From a bacterium (GTDB lineage: Bacteria > SM23-31), in assembly GCA_028278455.1 (NCBI GenBank), contig JANQEH010000249.1:32710-96709 (forward strand): a stretch of 64,000 nucleotides of DNA, read 5' to 3'. The translations under genes and the position numbers were made by a program. The number at the start of each line of letters is the position of its first letter. Positions within the stretch are counted from its first letter, which is position 1. The notes beneath the pieces were generated by a model. It searched no databases. It had not been told where the DNA came from and saw nothing but the letters and a program-made list of their open reading frames with translations. Positions 34,081-42,765 of this stretch are shown here, one piece after another.

Positions 34081-35241
34081 TTGAGAATTATTTTAACCGG
34101 TGGTGGCACGGGAGGACATGTTTACCCGGCGATCTCGATCAAGGAAATAATTCAAAAAAAGTATCCGGACACCGAATTTCTTTATATTGGCATTAAGGAC
34201 AAAGCTGAAGAACATATTATCAATGCCCTTCCAGAAGGATCTGTAATACCTTTAGAATTCATAACTGCAAGCGGACTTCCAAGAAGTATGTCGCCGGTAA
34301 AAATCGCCAGGTTCAAATTTGATTTTCTTAAGGGAACATTCAAATCCTTGAAGATCATAAGAAAGTTCTCCCCGGATCTGATTATAGCGACCGGAGGATA
34401 TGTAACTGCCCCGGTGCTTTTCGCAGGCGCATTGCTCAGGAAGAAACAGCTGATTCACGAACAGAACAGCATACCAGGGCTTGTCAACAGGATTCTCGGC
34501 AGATTCGTAAACAAGATCTTTATAACTTTTCAGGATTCTTCAGCATTATTCAGGAAAGGAAAAACCGTCCATACAGGCTACCCGACCAGGAAAGCAATAG
34601 AGATCAAACAGAAATCAGACTCGAGAAGAAAAATAGGTATCCCGGATGGAGCAAAAGTTGTATTCATATTCGGCGGCAGCTCAGGAGCAAGGAACATAAA
34701 CGAATCGGTTGCCAGAAACCTCGAGATCCTTCTTTCAGCAGAGGACATATTCATTATTCACGGTACAGGTAAAGACAAAAAAGAAGGATACAGGGCATAT
34801 ACTGAAACAAAAAACTTACTTGAAGAGCTCTACCCGACATTCCTGTCAGAGGAGAGATATAGATGCAGAGATTACTTTTATGACATTGAAGACATTTATT
34901 CGGCTGCTGATCTTATTGTATGCAGGGCAGGAGCAGGCACTATAATGGAATGCTCTGCAATAGGAAAACCCATGATCCTTGTTCCAAAGAGCGGACTGCC
35001 GGGTAACCACCAGGAAAAAAATGCAGAATTCGTTGAAAGATGCAATGGTGCTGTTGTTGTATATGAAGAGAAGTTCAATGGGCAGTCGTGTCTAAACGAC
35101 AGTGAATTTGCCCGGACAATACTCAACACAATCAGCGATAACGATCTTCTCCGAGAATTGAGCTCGAACTCAAAAACTATCTTCAATGAAAATACATCGG
35201 AAATTATTATAAGAGAAATTGACCAAATCCTGAAAACCTGA
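34081..35241 (+). CDS. murG: UDP-N-acetylglucosamine--N-acetylmuramyl-(pentapeptide) pyrophosphoryl-undecaprenol GlcNAc transferase
   Basis: MurG adds GlcNAc to lipid I to make lipid II on the inner face of the cytoplasmic membrane. The 386-residue sequence has the glycine-rich loop LTGGGTGGHVYPA at the N-terminus, ATGGYVTAPVLFAGALL, HEQNSIPGLVNR and FGGSSGARNIN. The donor-site region CRAGAGTIMECSAIGKPMILVP usually reads SRAGA-x-T. The start is a TTG with GGAGG 4 nt upstream, which places LRIILTGG correctly. It lies outside a normal dcw cluster, between a D-cysteine desulfhydrase-like gene and a HEAT-repeat gene, with mraY one gene further. Confidence 0.95.
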   Translation: MRIILTGGGTGGHVYPAISIKEIIQKKYPDTEFLYIGIKDKAEEHIINALPEGSVIPLEFITASGLPRSMSPVKIARFKFDFLKGTFKSLKIIRKFSPDLIIATGGYVTAPVLFAGALLRKKQLIHEQNSIPGLVNRILGRFVNKIFITFQDSSALFRKGKTVHTGYPTRKAIEIKQKSDSRRKIGIPDGAKVVFIFGGSSGARNINESVARNLEILLSAEDIFIIHGTGKDKKEGYRAYTETKNLLEELYPTFLSEERYRCRDYFYDIEDIYSAADLIVCRAGAGTIMECSAIGKPMILVPKSGLPGNHQEKNAEFVERCNGAVVVYEEKFNGQSCLNDSEFARTILNTISDNDLLRELSSNSKTIFNENTSEIIIREIDQILKT

Positions 35242-35261
35242 AATTCTATCTAACAGAACTT

Positions 35262-35951
35262 ATGGACTCTCCATTAGCATTAAATAAAAAATTGTCGATC
35301 TCTTCTGAAGCAGAGAAGAAAGAGATCATATCTTCAATTTCGAAAGACAAAATGTCAGAATGGATGTCATCGCCGAACTGGAAAACGAGAAACCTTTCTG
35401 TAAAAATAGCCGGCGAGACCGGCCTGGTAGAATATATTGATGATCTTATCAGATTTCTTACAGACAGAACACCAGCATCGATAATTGACAGGATCTTTGG
35501 CGGTGATTTTATTCAGGTCGGTTTTATCAGGAGAAATGCCGCAGATTCTCTGGGTAAGATCGGGCACGCCTCCGAAAGAGTGAAGGATGCTCTTATTGCC
35601 GCTTTCACTGATCCGTATTGGGAGGTAAGAACTGCCTCTATCAGATCATATACATTGATCTATCGAGAGAATACCTCCAACAGCGGGATAGATAGTATCA
35701 GAGAAATGCTGAACGACAAAAAATTCGAGGTGGTCTCAGAGGCGGTCTCAGCACTTGGTCAATTAGCGGTAACCAGGGATATTATAGAGTCTTTCAGGAA
35801 GTTTTACAGTCATCCTAATTCAAGAGTTAAAGTAGCCGTAGTCAAGTCCTTAAAAACGATGAGGGCCAGAGGCCTGATAAAGGATGACAAAGAGCTCATA
35901 GCAGAATTACGAAATATTTTTATACCAGGCAACTATCAGATAAGTGAATAA
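35262..35951 (+). CDS. HEAT-repeat-like protein
   Basis: This 229-residue soluble helical protein has several HEAT-like helical pairs, for example NWKTRNLSVKIAGETG, RRNAADSLGKIGHASERVKD, PYWEVRTASIRSY, KFEVVSEAVSALGQLA and NSRVKVAVVKSLKTM. HEAT repeats make protein-binding scaffolds. It starts 20 nt after murG and ends 18 nt before mraY. A scaffold linking the lipid I/II enzymes is possible, but that is inference from position only. No ribosome site stands out before the ATG. Confidence 0.75.
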   Translation: MDSPLALNKKLSISSEAEKKEIISSISKDKMSEWMSSPNWKTRNLSVKIAGETGLVEYIDDLIRFLTDRTPASIIDRIFGGDFIQVGFIRRNAADSLGKIGHASERVKDALIAAFTDPYWEVRTASIRSYTLIYRENTSNSGIDSIREMLNDKKFEVVSEAVSALGQLAVTRDIIESFRKFYSHPNSRVKVAVVKSLKTMRARGLIKDDKELIAELRNIFIPGNYQISE

Positions 35952-35969
35952 TATCTAAAGGTTTATGAA

Positions 35970-37079
35970 ATGCTATACCTTTTACTTCAGCATATAGATA
36001 CTACAGAGGGTCCTTTAACATTCTTGAGGCTTGTCCAATATATTAGTTTCCGTTCCAGCTTTGCATTCCTGACAGCATTCCTGATCTCTATACTTTTCGG
36101 AAGAAAAATAATTCTCATGCTGTTCAGGAATGGTATGCGTGAGACATCCCGTGAGGAGGTCGACCTGATCGTTACAGATAAAAAAGGCACACCTACGATG
36201 GGAGGCCTTCTGATCATTTTATCCCTGCTTGTATCATCGCTGCTCTGGTGCGATTTCACAAGCCCATTCATTTATCTGCCAGTTACAGCAGTTATTTGGT
36301 TCGGAATGATAGGCTGGATTGATGATAGAAGCAAGATTCGTCAGAAATCAAGCAATGTCGGTCTATCACGGCCTAAGAAACTCATCTTACAGGGGCTTTT
36401 CGGACTATTCCTGTCTTTTATCATTTTCTCCGGAGGGACCACACCATATCCCGAAGACATAGCGACCTTCCTCTATATACCGTTTTTCAAGAATCCTATA
36501 ATCGATTTATCCTGGTTCTATTATCTGTTCTGCATTTTTATAATTATCTCTATCTCCAATGCTGTTAATTTTGCCGACGGGCTCGACGGGCTTGCTATCG
36601 TACCCTCGGTTACAACTGCGGCTGTATATGGTGTTTTTGCTTACATCACAGGAAATGCTGTTTACTCGGATTATCTGCTCTACCAGAATATGCCCGGCAG
36701 CGGAGAACTAACGATATTCTGCGCAGGTTTGATCGGTGCAGGTCTGGGTTTTTTATGGTATAACGCCTACCCTGCTCAGATTTTCATGGGAGATACAGGT
36801 TCACAGGCTCTTGGTGGAGTGATAGGTACAATAGCGATATTACTGAAACAGGAATTTCTGTTTCTGATAGCCGGAGGGATCTTCCTTGCTGAAGCGGTTT
36901 CCGTTCTGCTTCAGGACAGGATCGGAATTGCCCGGATAGGAAAAAGATTTTTCTACAGAGCTCCGCTTCATCATACGTTTCAATACCGGGGACTTGCCGA
37001 GACTACTGTTGTAGTCCGTTTCTGGATTGTGTCGATACTCCTGGCATTGATGAGTATAGTTACGATCAAAATAAGATAA
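35970..37079 (+). CDS. mraY: Phospho-N-acetylmuramoyl-pentapeptide-transferase
   Basis: MraY makes lipid I from UDP-MurNAc-pentapeptide and undecaprenyl phosphate in the inner membrane. The 369-residue, ten-span protein shows KKGTPTMGGLLI (about 70), IDDRSKIRQKSSNVGLS (about 115), NAVNFADGLDGLA (about 196), PAQIFMGDTGSQALGG (about 268) and the histidine loop APLHHTFQ. The catalytic aspartates are all present. It is the last gene of the plus-strand run, with AAAGG upstream, and converges with the MFS gene 11 nt away. Confidence 0.96.
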   Translation: MLYLLLQHIDTTEGPLTFLRLVQYISFRSSFAFLTAFLISILFGRKIILMLFRNGMRETSREEVDLIVTDKKGTPTMGGLLIILSLLVSSLLWCDFTSPFIYLPVTAVIWFGMIGWIDDRSKIRQKSSNVGLSRPKKLILQGLFGLFLSFIIFSGGTTPYPEDIATFLYIPFFKNPIIDLSWFYYLFCIFIIISISNAVNFADGLDGLAIVPSVTTAAVYGVFAYITGNAVYSDYLLYQNMPGSGELTIFCAGLIGAGLGFLWYNAYPAQIFMGDTGSQALGGVIGTIAILLKQEFLFLIAGGIFLAEAVSVLLQDRIGIARIGKRFFYRAPLHHTFQYRGLAETTVVVRFWIVSILLALMSIVTIKIR

Positions 37080-37090
37080 AATTCTGTGTC

Positions 37091-38299
37091 TCAGATAAAA
37101 TCCGGTAGTTTAGTTTCCGGTCCGGACCTTATATGCAGGAGAAGTGAAAGAAGAAAACCTGTAAATGGGAATAGCGAGAGGACTCGCAGGATTTCATACA
37201 CTCCGTAAATATCTGCAAGTTTACCAACAACCATAACAAGCAGGCCACCCACACCCCAGGAAAAACCCATTACCATACTTGAGGTCGTACTCATATGAGA
37301 AGGCATGGTCGCCTGGGCCTGGGTTATTACGGCCGGTATTGAGCTATACAATAAGAATCCCGCAGCAGCAAGATAGACAAGCGCTGACGGTTCCGGGCTG
37401 ATGATAAACGCAAAAAGAGCGGGTGCACCGAAAAGAAAAGAAAGTGTAATCAACATTTTCGGTGAAACCTTATCCGTAATAAATCCGCCTATGAAGACTC
37501 CAAGACCGCCGAAGAAATGAAGAATGAATACGGCAAATCCACCCTTTTCAAGCGGCATTTCCCGTATGGAATACAGAATTGGCACCAAGGTAGTAAAACT
37601 CAAAATAACAACACTTCTCGATATCCCTATACAGACGTATAGAAGAAGAGATCTTACCTGTCTCAGGTTTTCTTTCTTTATAAATACACGCGGTGAAGAG
37701 TTTGCCGCCCTATGTTTGGGAGCAAACCTGAAAAGCAGTAATGATATTACAAGACCGGGGATAACCGCAACAGGAAGATAATCAAGCCCCCACAATGCAA
37801 TGATCGAAGTAACAACAAGAGGACCGACTGAATATCCTATTGAACCACCTGTTACGAAGAACGACATTGCTTTACCTTTGTTCTTTCCGCCAATTTCATG
37901 AACCATCTTCGCTGCAAGAGGGTGAAACTGTGAAATTCCAATACCACCCATTAATAAACATAAAATCAGAGCCCATTTCCCGGGCATCAATCCGATACTG
38001 CTGAAGAAAACCGCTGCAATTGCAGGTCCGGCTATAACGAATATGCGCCTTGAGATCTTATCACTCAGGTACCCGAAAATCACCTGGATAAACGACGATG
38101 CGAACGAAATCGTTGCGGCTATGAATCCGGCAAAGGCGACCGAAAAGTTCAGCTTCTTCATCAGAAGCGGCAGGACAGGTGCAGTAAATGAAGCATACAT
38201 ATCTGCAATAAAGTGTCCACCTCCGAGTAGTATAGCCGGCATCAGCCAATCCGTCGTATTCTTTCCCTGTTTTTCCACTTCCGGTCTTCCGGTATTCAA
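37091..38299 (-). CDS. MFS transporter, fosmidomycin-resistance (Fsr)-like
   Basis: This 402-residue protein has 12 hydrophobic segments and the MFS loop motif GYLSDKISRR between helices 2 and 3. The N-terminal LGGGHFIADMYASFTAPVLP and the motif GIGISQFHPLAAKMVHE are typical of the Fsr subgroup, known for fosmidomycin export. The natural substrate is unknown. It is a single gene between mraY (convergent) and an SDR gene (divergent). Confidence 0.88.
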   Translation of the reverse strand: MNTGRPEVEKQGKNTTDWLMPAILLGGGHFIADMYASFTAPVLPLLMKKLNFSVAFAGFIAATISFASSFIQVIFGYLSDKISRRIFVIAGPAIAAVFFSSIGLMPGKWALILCLLMGGIGISQFHPLAAKMVHEIGGKNKGKAMSFFVTGGSIGYSVGPLVVTSIIALWGLDYLPVAVIPGLVISLLLFRFAPKHRAANSSPRVFIKKENLRQVRSLLLYVCIGISRSVVILSFTTLVPILYSIREMPLEKGGFAVFILHFFGGLGVFIGGFITDKVSPKMLITLSFLFGAPALFAFIISPEPSALVYLAAAGFLLYSSIPAVITQAQATMPSHMSTTSSMVMGFSWGVGGLLVMVVGKLADIYGVYEILRVLSLFPFTGFLLSLLLHIRSGPETKLPDFI

Positions 38300-38397
38300 C
38301 TTTAGTTATTTCTCTGAAAATATAAAAGTGCCAATATAGATATTTTTAGTTATATTAAAAAGAATTTTCTATATGATAGAACATGGTATAAACCAAT

Positions 38398-39144
38398 ATG
38401 ACAGAAAACTCCATAGGTAAAACCGTTCTGGTCACCGGAGGTTCCCGCGGGATAGGAGCCGCAATCGCTGCACAATTCGGGAAAAACGGATATAGAGTAA
38501 TAATAAATTATAACAATTCTCAAGAGCTCGCTGAAAGGATCTGTTCAGATGTTAATGAATCGGGAGGCAGAGCGGTTGCAGTAAAAGGGGATGTTACAAT
38601 CCAGGAAGAAGTTAAACACATTGTCTCTGAAGGGGAAAGAGCATTCGGAAAAGTCGATATCTTAGTCAATAATGTCGGGGATTTTCTTTACAAGGATATT
38701 GCAGAGACCACAGTTGATGAATGGCAGTATATGATAGACAGCAATCTGAACTCAGCATTCTACTGCATTAAGAATGTCCTCCCGGGAATGAGAGAAAGCA
38801 GCTGGGGGAGGATAATCAATATCGGAATAGCGGGTTTGAATAAAATAGCTGCCCAGCCTATGAAAAGCCCTTATATGATCGCTAAAACAGGGTTGCTCCA
38901 GCTTACACGGTCTTTAGCAGTATCGCAAGCATCTAACGGAATTACTGTTAATATGGTATCACCTGGAATGATAGACTGCGGTAATTACTCGGATAGTTTT
39001 AAGAACAGGGCCATGAATGAAATCCCTGCAGGAAAACTTGGTAAACCGTCAGATATTGCCAATGCTGTTTTTTTTATTGCCGGAGAGGATTCATCCTATA
39101 TTACAGGGGCTGATATTGAGGTTAGCGGCGGCGCTTATCTCTGA
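38398..39144 (+). CDS. Short-chain dehydrogenase/reductase, FabG-like
   Basis: This 248-residue SDR has the cofactor loop VTGGSRGIGAAIA (residues 12-24), NNVGDF, and the active-site YxxxK as YMIAK, with the usual C-terminal FFIAGEDSSYITGADIEVSGG. It resembles 3-oxoacyl-ACP reductases; other oxidoreductase roles are possible because no fatty-acid genes are adjacent. Its 3' end overlaps the 3' end of galT on the other strand by 23 bp. Confidence 0.88.
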   Translation: MTENSIGKTVLVTGGSRGIGAAIAAQFGKNGYRVIINYNNSQELAERICSDVNESGGRAVAVKGDVTIQEEVKHIVSEGERAFGKVDILVNNVGDFLYKDIAETTVDEWQYMIDSNLNSAFYCIKNVLPGMRESSWGRIINIGIAGLNKIAAQPMKSPYMIAKTGLLQLTRSLAVSQASNGITVNMVSPGMIDCGNYSDSFKNRAMNEIPAGKLGKPSDIANAVFFIAGEDSSYITGADIEVSGGAYL

Positions 39145-40153
39145 TCAGAGATATACTCTTTAATTCATTCGCAGCAGTCTCCGGGAAGACATGATTGATG
39201 TGCATTCCGGTCTCAATTTCAAATCCACCAAAAAAAGAGGTCCTGGGTACGATCTCTATATGCCAGTGATATGAATCCGAGGCCTGCGACCTGAAAGGCA
39301 TAGTGTGAATAAAATAATTATAAGAACAATCTTCTATCCGTTTTTCCAGGTTTAAAAGCACTTTCTTCAGCACAGCCGCCAGATCTTTATAATCACCCGT
39401 GTGAGATCTTTCAAAATGTGAACTGTGTTTCATGGGAACAATCCAGACCTCATAGGGAAACCGTGACGCATATGGGCAGAAAGCTGCAAATGAATCATTT
39501 ACAGCAATCACCCTGTATCCATTTTCCATTTCGTTTTCCAAAATATCACATAAAAGACATCTTTCATTCTTCTCATAATATATGCTGCAATTGAATAACT
39601 CATTAGCTATAACTGGAGGAATAACCGGAAGACTTAGAATTTGAGTGTGAGTATGCACTACAGATGTACCTGCTATCGGGCCGGTATTTTTGAAAACAGA
39701 ACAATAGGCTGAATTCGTGTTCTCAGAAAGACTGACAAGTCGGCAGGAATATACTTCAAGCACCTCACTTATCTCAGTTTCGCTCAGACCTGTTAGAGAT
39801 AATTCGTGCCTCGGTGTTTCTATCAGAACTTCATGTTCACCCTCACTGGACACGCTGTATTCGAGATCACCTCTACTATAGATTATATTTCCCGAAGCCC
39901 TGACAGCAGGATATTTATTGGGCACAACTCTAATCTTCCATCCGGTTCCGGAATCATCTTGAACTGTAAGAATGTCAGGCGGAGTCAGGCACTCGTTCCC
40001 TACACAAAAAGGGCACATACTGCTTTCCATCGCTGTGTTTTGAAATTCATAATAGAACGGCCTTAGCGATCTTTCCTCAGAAAATATTGTATAGCAATTA
40101 CTTACGGGATCCTGCCTGATCTCTCCCGTGCGTTTAGCAATTTTTATTTTCAT
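39122..40153 (-). CDS. galT: Galactose-1-phosphate uridylyltransferase
   Basis: This 343-residue HIT-superfamily enzyme has the N-terminal zinc-like pair CPFCVGNE (about residue 48) and VVPNKYPAV. The active-site motif is VVHTHTQI, the HxHxQ form of HPHGQ. A second set of conserved residues is in SYHWHIEIVPR. It moves UMP between UDP-glucose and galactose-1-phosphate (Leloir pathway). Other sugar-1-phosphate nucleotidyl transfers occur in this family, so the exact sugar is not certain. No other galactose genes are adjacent. Confidence 0.85.
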   Translation of the reverse strand: MKIKIAKRTGEIRQDPVSNCYTIFSEERSLRPFYYEFQNTAMESSMCPFCVGNECLTPPDILTVQDDSGTGWKIRVVPNKYPAVRASGNIIYSRGDLEYSVSSEGEHEVLIETPRHELSLTGLSETEISEVLEVYSCRLVSLSENTNSAYCSVFKNTGPIAGTSVVHTHTQILSLPVIPPVIANELFNCSIYYEKNERCLLCDILENEMENGYRVIAVNDSFAAFCPYASRFPYEVWIVPMKHSSHFERSHTGDYKDLAAVLKKVLLNLEKRIEDCSYNYFIHTMPFRSQASDSYHWHIEIVPRTSFFGGFEIETGMHINHVFPETAANELKSISLIRDKRRR

Positions 40154-40335
40154 TATTTTTCCGGTTTATGGATAAATATCCATTCAATTTCTGTTTAATT
40201 TATTAAATATCCGCCTGGATTTCTATGAAAATATTCATTAATTATCCCTGGCAGGACGATTACAAAATAGTTTGATTTATACATTAAAATATTGTTATAT
40301 TATTTTCATAATTATTATCGGGATTATCATACTCA

Positions 40336-41487
40336 ATGAAGGATCGTGAAAAACTACGCAGGATGGTCGACAAGGTAAATGATAACCTTGTCAAGGCTCA
40401 TTATTTCAAGACTATCGGAGATGTAAAAACTTCGCAGGAATGGGCTGCTAAGGAATTTGCCCATAAAATGTCCCTTGGGCTGATCAGCGGGGCAACGAAG
40501 ATAAAACGCGAATATGTTCTTCCCCCGAATCTGACCAGGGAGGCTGCTTCCAAGGCGATCAATAAGCTGCTGGAAAAAGATGATTACGAATATGCGGCAA
40601 GGCTTATGAAGGAATTTGATTACCCGGAAAAAACGTATGTGGATACCGCCGTCGAGGCGTTCACCCGGTATTTTAACCAGATGCGTTTTAAAAAGGCCCA
40701 GAGAGTCGAACAGGAATTTAATATACCAAACAGCAGAATCCAGGCTACTGTATCGAAAGTGATCAAGTATGCACTCGAGAAAGAGAAATTCGAGCTCGCT
40801 GCCAACCTGGGCAAAGAATATAAGCTGAAAAAATCCCAGATTCTCGATGCAGCAAAGAAAGCTATAGAAAAATTTCTCCAATATGGAAATTACGAAAAAG
40901 TAGATTACATTTACGAAGAATTCGATGTCCCTAAGGATACCTTTCAAAAGCTCCTTGCTGAAGATTTTAAAATGAGATATCATAAGGGGCAGTATGAACA
41001 CTGCAGGTTTATTAAGAACAAATACAAGATCCCGACTGAGCTGATCATGAGTGAAGTTATTAAAGTCTTCAATTTACATATGGATAAAAAACTGTATGCT
41101 GAAGCCTCGGTGATCGAACAGGAGTATAAACTACCTAAGAAGATCTGCCAGCCGGCTGCTAAAAAAGCATTTATCCATTTTATAGAGCATAACGATTACG
41201 AAAATGCAATGAAATTTCTGAAAGTATATAAACTGAAGAAGAAAGAGCTTGAAAAATTTATTTTAAGATCCTTTTACGAGAAAATGGATAAGGGTGATTA
41301 TGATGCGGCAGGTTACCTTGCGCGGGAGTTTAAGCTTTCACGCGATAAGATCCTCCCAGCAGTAAAGAAAGCCTACAATTCAAACAAACAGCTTGGTTAT
41401 ATTAAACAGGCTGAAGATCTGAAAAAGCAGTATTTTCTTCATGATGGTACTGTCTTCGGAAGACTTCTGTCAAAAGTTACACAATAG
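40336..41487 (+). CDS. Perfect 34-residue tandem-repeat helical protein
   Basis: After about 60 N-terminal residues this 383-residue protein consists of nine consecutive units of exactly 34 residues with no insertion or deletion. The units begin KEYVLPP, KEFDYPE, QEFNIPN, KEYKLKK, EEFDVPK, NKYKIPT, QEYKLPK, KVYKLKK and REFKLSR. The consensus is an opening E-[YF]-x-[LIV]-P, a first helix with an A/V-rich middle, then a [DGE]-[YF]-x-x-A second helix. Unit length matches TPR and PPR, but the consensus does not. It is paralogous to the protein at 28801-30417. A solenoid scaffold is inferred. A small membrane-protein gene follows 15 nt downstream and a rhomboid gene after that. Confidence 0.85.
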   Translation: MKDREKLRRMVDKVNDNLVKAHYFKTIGDVKTSQEWAAKEFAHKMSLGLISGATKIKREYVLPPNLTREAASKAINKLLEKDDYEYAARLMKEFDYPEKTYVDTAVEAFTRYFNQMRFKKAQRVEQEFNIPNSRIQATVSKVIKYALEKEKFELAANLGKEYKLKKSQILDAAKKAIEKFLQYGNYEKVDYIYEEFDVPKDTFQKLLAEDFKMRYHKGQYEHCRFIKNKYKIPTELIMSEVIKVFNLHMDKKLYAEASVIEQEYKLPKKICQPAAKKAFIHFIEHNDYENAMKFLKVYKLKKKELEKFILRSFYEKMDKGDYDAAGYLAREFKLSRDKILPAVKKAYNSNKQLGYIKQAEDLKKQYFLHDGTVFGRLLSKVTQ

Positions 41488-41502
41488 GATGATTCAGATA
41501 TC

Positions 41503-41745
41503 ATGGAGCTCTTATTAATTATAATTACATTTGTTCTGCTAATCCTTACTGCTCTTGCTGTGTATGTTCTTATTCGTATAAGGGGCTCTTTAAGAGATAT
41601 TTACGCGGAGCTGAACCGTCTTGAGAGCAAGGTTAATGACAAAAGCCTCCCGGAATACAGGATGGCAGGCATGAATAATTTTTCGAAAAAACTCAAAAAG
41701 ATCCTTGAGGGGATGAAAAATATCAATCCTGGTGCAGATCAATAG
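41503..41745 (+). CDS. Small membrane protein with coiled coil
   Basis: This 80-residue protein has one N-terminal membrane helix (about residues 3-26) and then a short charged coil (SLRDIYAELNRLESKVND), ending in a basic tail. I do not recognise a family. It lies between the 34-residue-repeat gene and the rhomboid gene with gaps of 15 and 5 nt, so all three are likely one transcript. It could anchor or help the repeat protein at the membrane (inference). Confidence 0.7.
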   Translation: MELLLIIITFVLLILTALAVYVLIRIRGSLRDIYAELNRLESKVNDKSLPEYRMAGMNNFSKKLKKILEGMKNINPGADQ

Positions 41746-41750
41746 TTTTT

Positions 41751-42569
41751 ATGTATAGTTCGTATCAGACATACAGGTTCGGATTCGGAGGCGGCTTAAG
41801 CCCTGCTGTAAGAAATCTGATTATTATAAACGTACTGGTCTTTCTTGTGCAGATGATCAGCCCGGTATTGTATAATAATCTGGTCAGATATTTTGGGCTC
41901 GTTCCCTATGATCTCTTACATAAGGCGTTTATCTGGCAGCTATTATCATATATGTTCCTTCATGGCGGTGTATTTCATATCCTTTTCAATATGTTTTTTC
42001 TCTGGATGTTCGGAAGTGAGATCGAGAGAGAATGGGGAACAAAAGAATTCCTGAAATATTATCTGATTACCGGGATCGGCGCCGGAGTATTCAATGTTAT
42101 TTTTCAACCTAATTCTCCTATTCCAATCGTGGGAGCATCCGGTGCAATATACGGACTTCTGGTAGCATTTGGGCTTATGTATCCAAACCGGCCGATATTA
42201 TTTATGTTCATTTTTCCTATTCCAGCCAAATTCTTCGTAATCTTCCTTGGAGTGGTAGCTTTTATGTCCGCATATAATTCACCGGGAGATAATATTGCGC
42301 ATTTTGCCCATCTTGGAGGTCTTGTTGTGGGATATCTGTATCTTCAGTTCAAATGGAAGATCGACAGGACCTATGAAAAAGTTAAAAACAAGGTCAAATA
42401 TCCTCACCTGAAAATCCACCGGAAACCGGAATCTAAGGATAAGGAGGAGGATATGAGAAACAGGATTGACGAAATCCTTGATAAGATAAATTCTGTCGGC
42501 TATGAAAACCTGACAGAAGAGGAAAAGACTATCCTGCAGAGAGCAAGCGATTTCCTGAACAGGAAATGA
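41751..42569 (+). CDS. Rhomboid family intramembrane serine protease
   Basis: This 272-residue membrane protein has six helices and the rhomboid active site: Ser in GASGAIYGLL (about residue 133) and His in HFAHLGGLVVGY (about 185). MFFLWMFGSEIEREWG carries the L1-loop WR-like region, and the N-terminal helices hold HGGVFHILFNM. The C-terminal cytosolic tail with EILDKINSVGYENLTEEEK is common in FCB-group rhomboids. It cleaves membrane-spanning substrates. No strong ribosome site precedes the ATG; it starts 5 nt after the previous stop, so coupled translation is likely. Confidence 0.92.
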   Translation: MYSSYQTYRFGFGGGLSPAVRNLIIINVLVFLVQMISPVLYNNLVRYFGLVPYDLLHKAFIWQLLSYMFLHGGVFHILFNMFFLWMFGSEIEREWGTKEFLKYYLITGIGAGVFNVIFQPNSPIPIVGASGAIYGLLVAFGLMYPNRPILFMFIFPIPAKFFVIFLGVVAFMSAYNSPGDNIAHFAHLGGLVVGYLYLQFKWKIDRTYEKVKNKVKYPHLKIHRKPESKDKEEDMRNRIDEILDKINSVGYENLTEEEKTILQRASDFLNRK

Positions 42570-42765
42570 TGAACAAATAGCGTTATTAAATAATTCAAAA
42601 ATTAATGCCGATAATAAGGAATAAATTAAAATTTAATTTGTATAGTAAATAAATTAATCATATATTAATAGACTTCTTTAATCAATACAGGGTGAAAATA
42701 TAGCAAAATTTTTTATTGTTTATTTACTTGTTTAAGATAGTTTAGTATTCAGGATCATCAATAAT

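Noticed and set aside
40354-41001. A 215-residue frame opposite the 34-residue-repeat gene
   Set aside because: It mirrors the repeat gene's codon pattern and has no features of its own.
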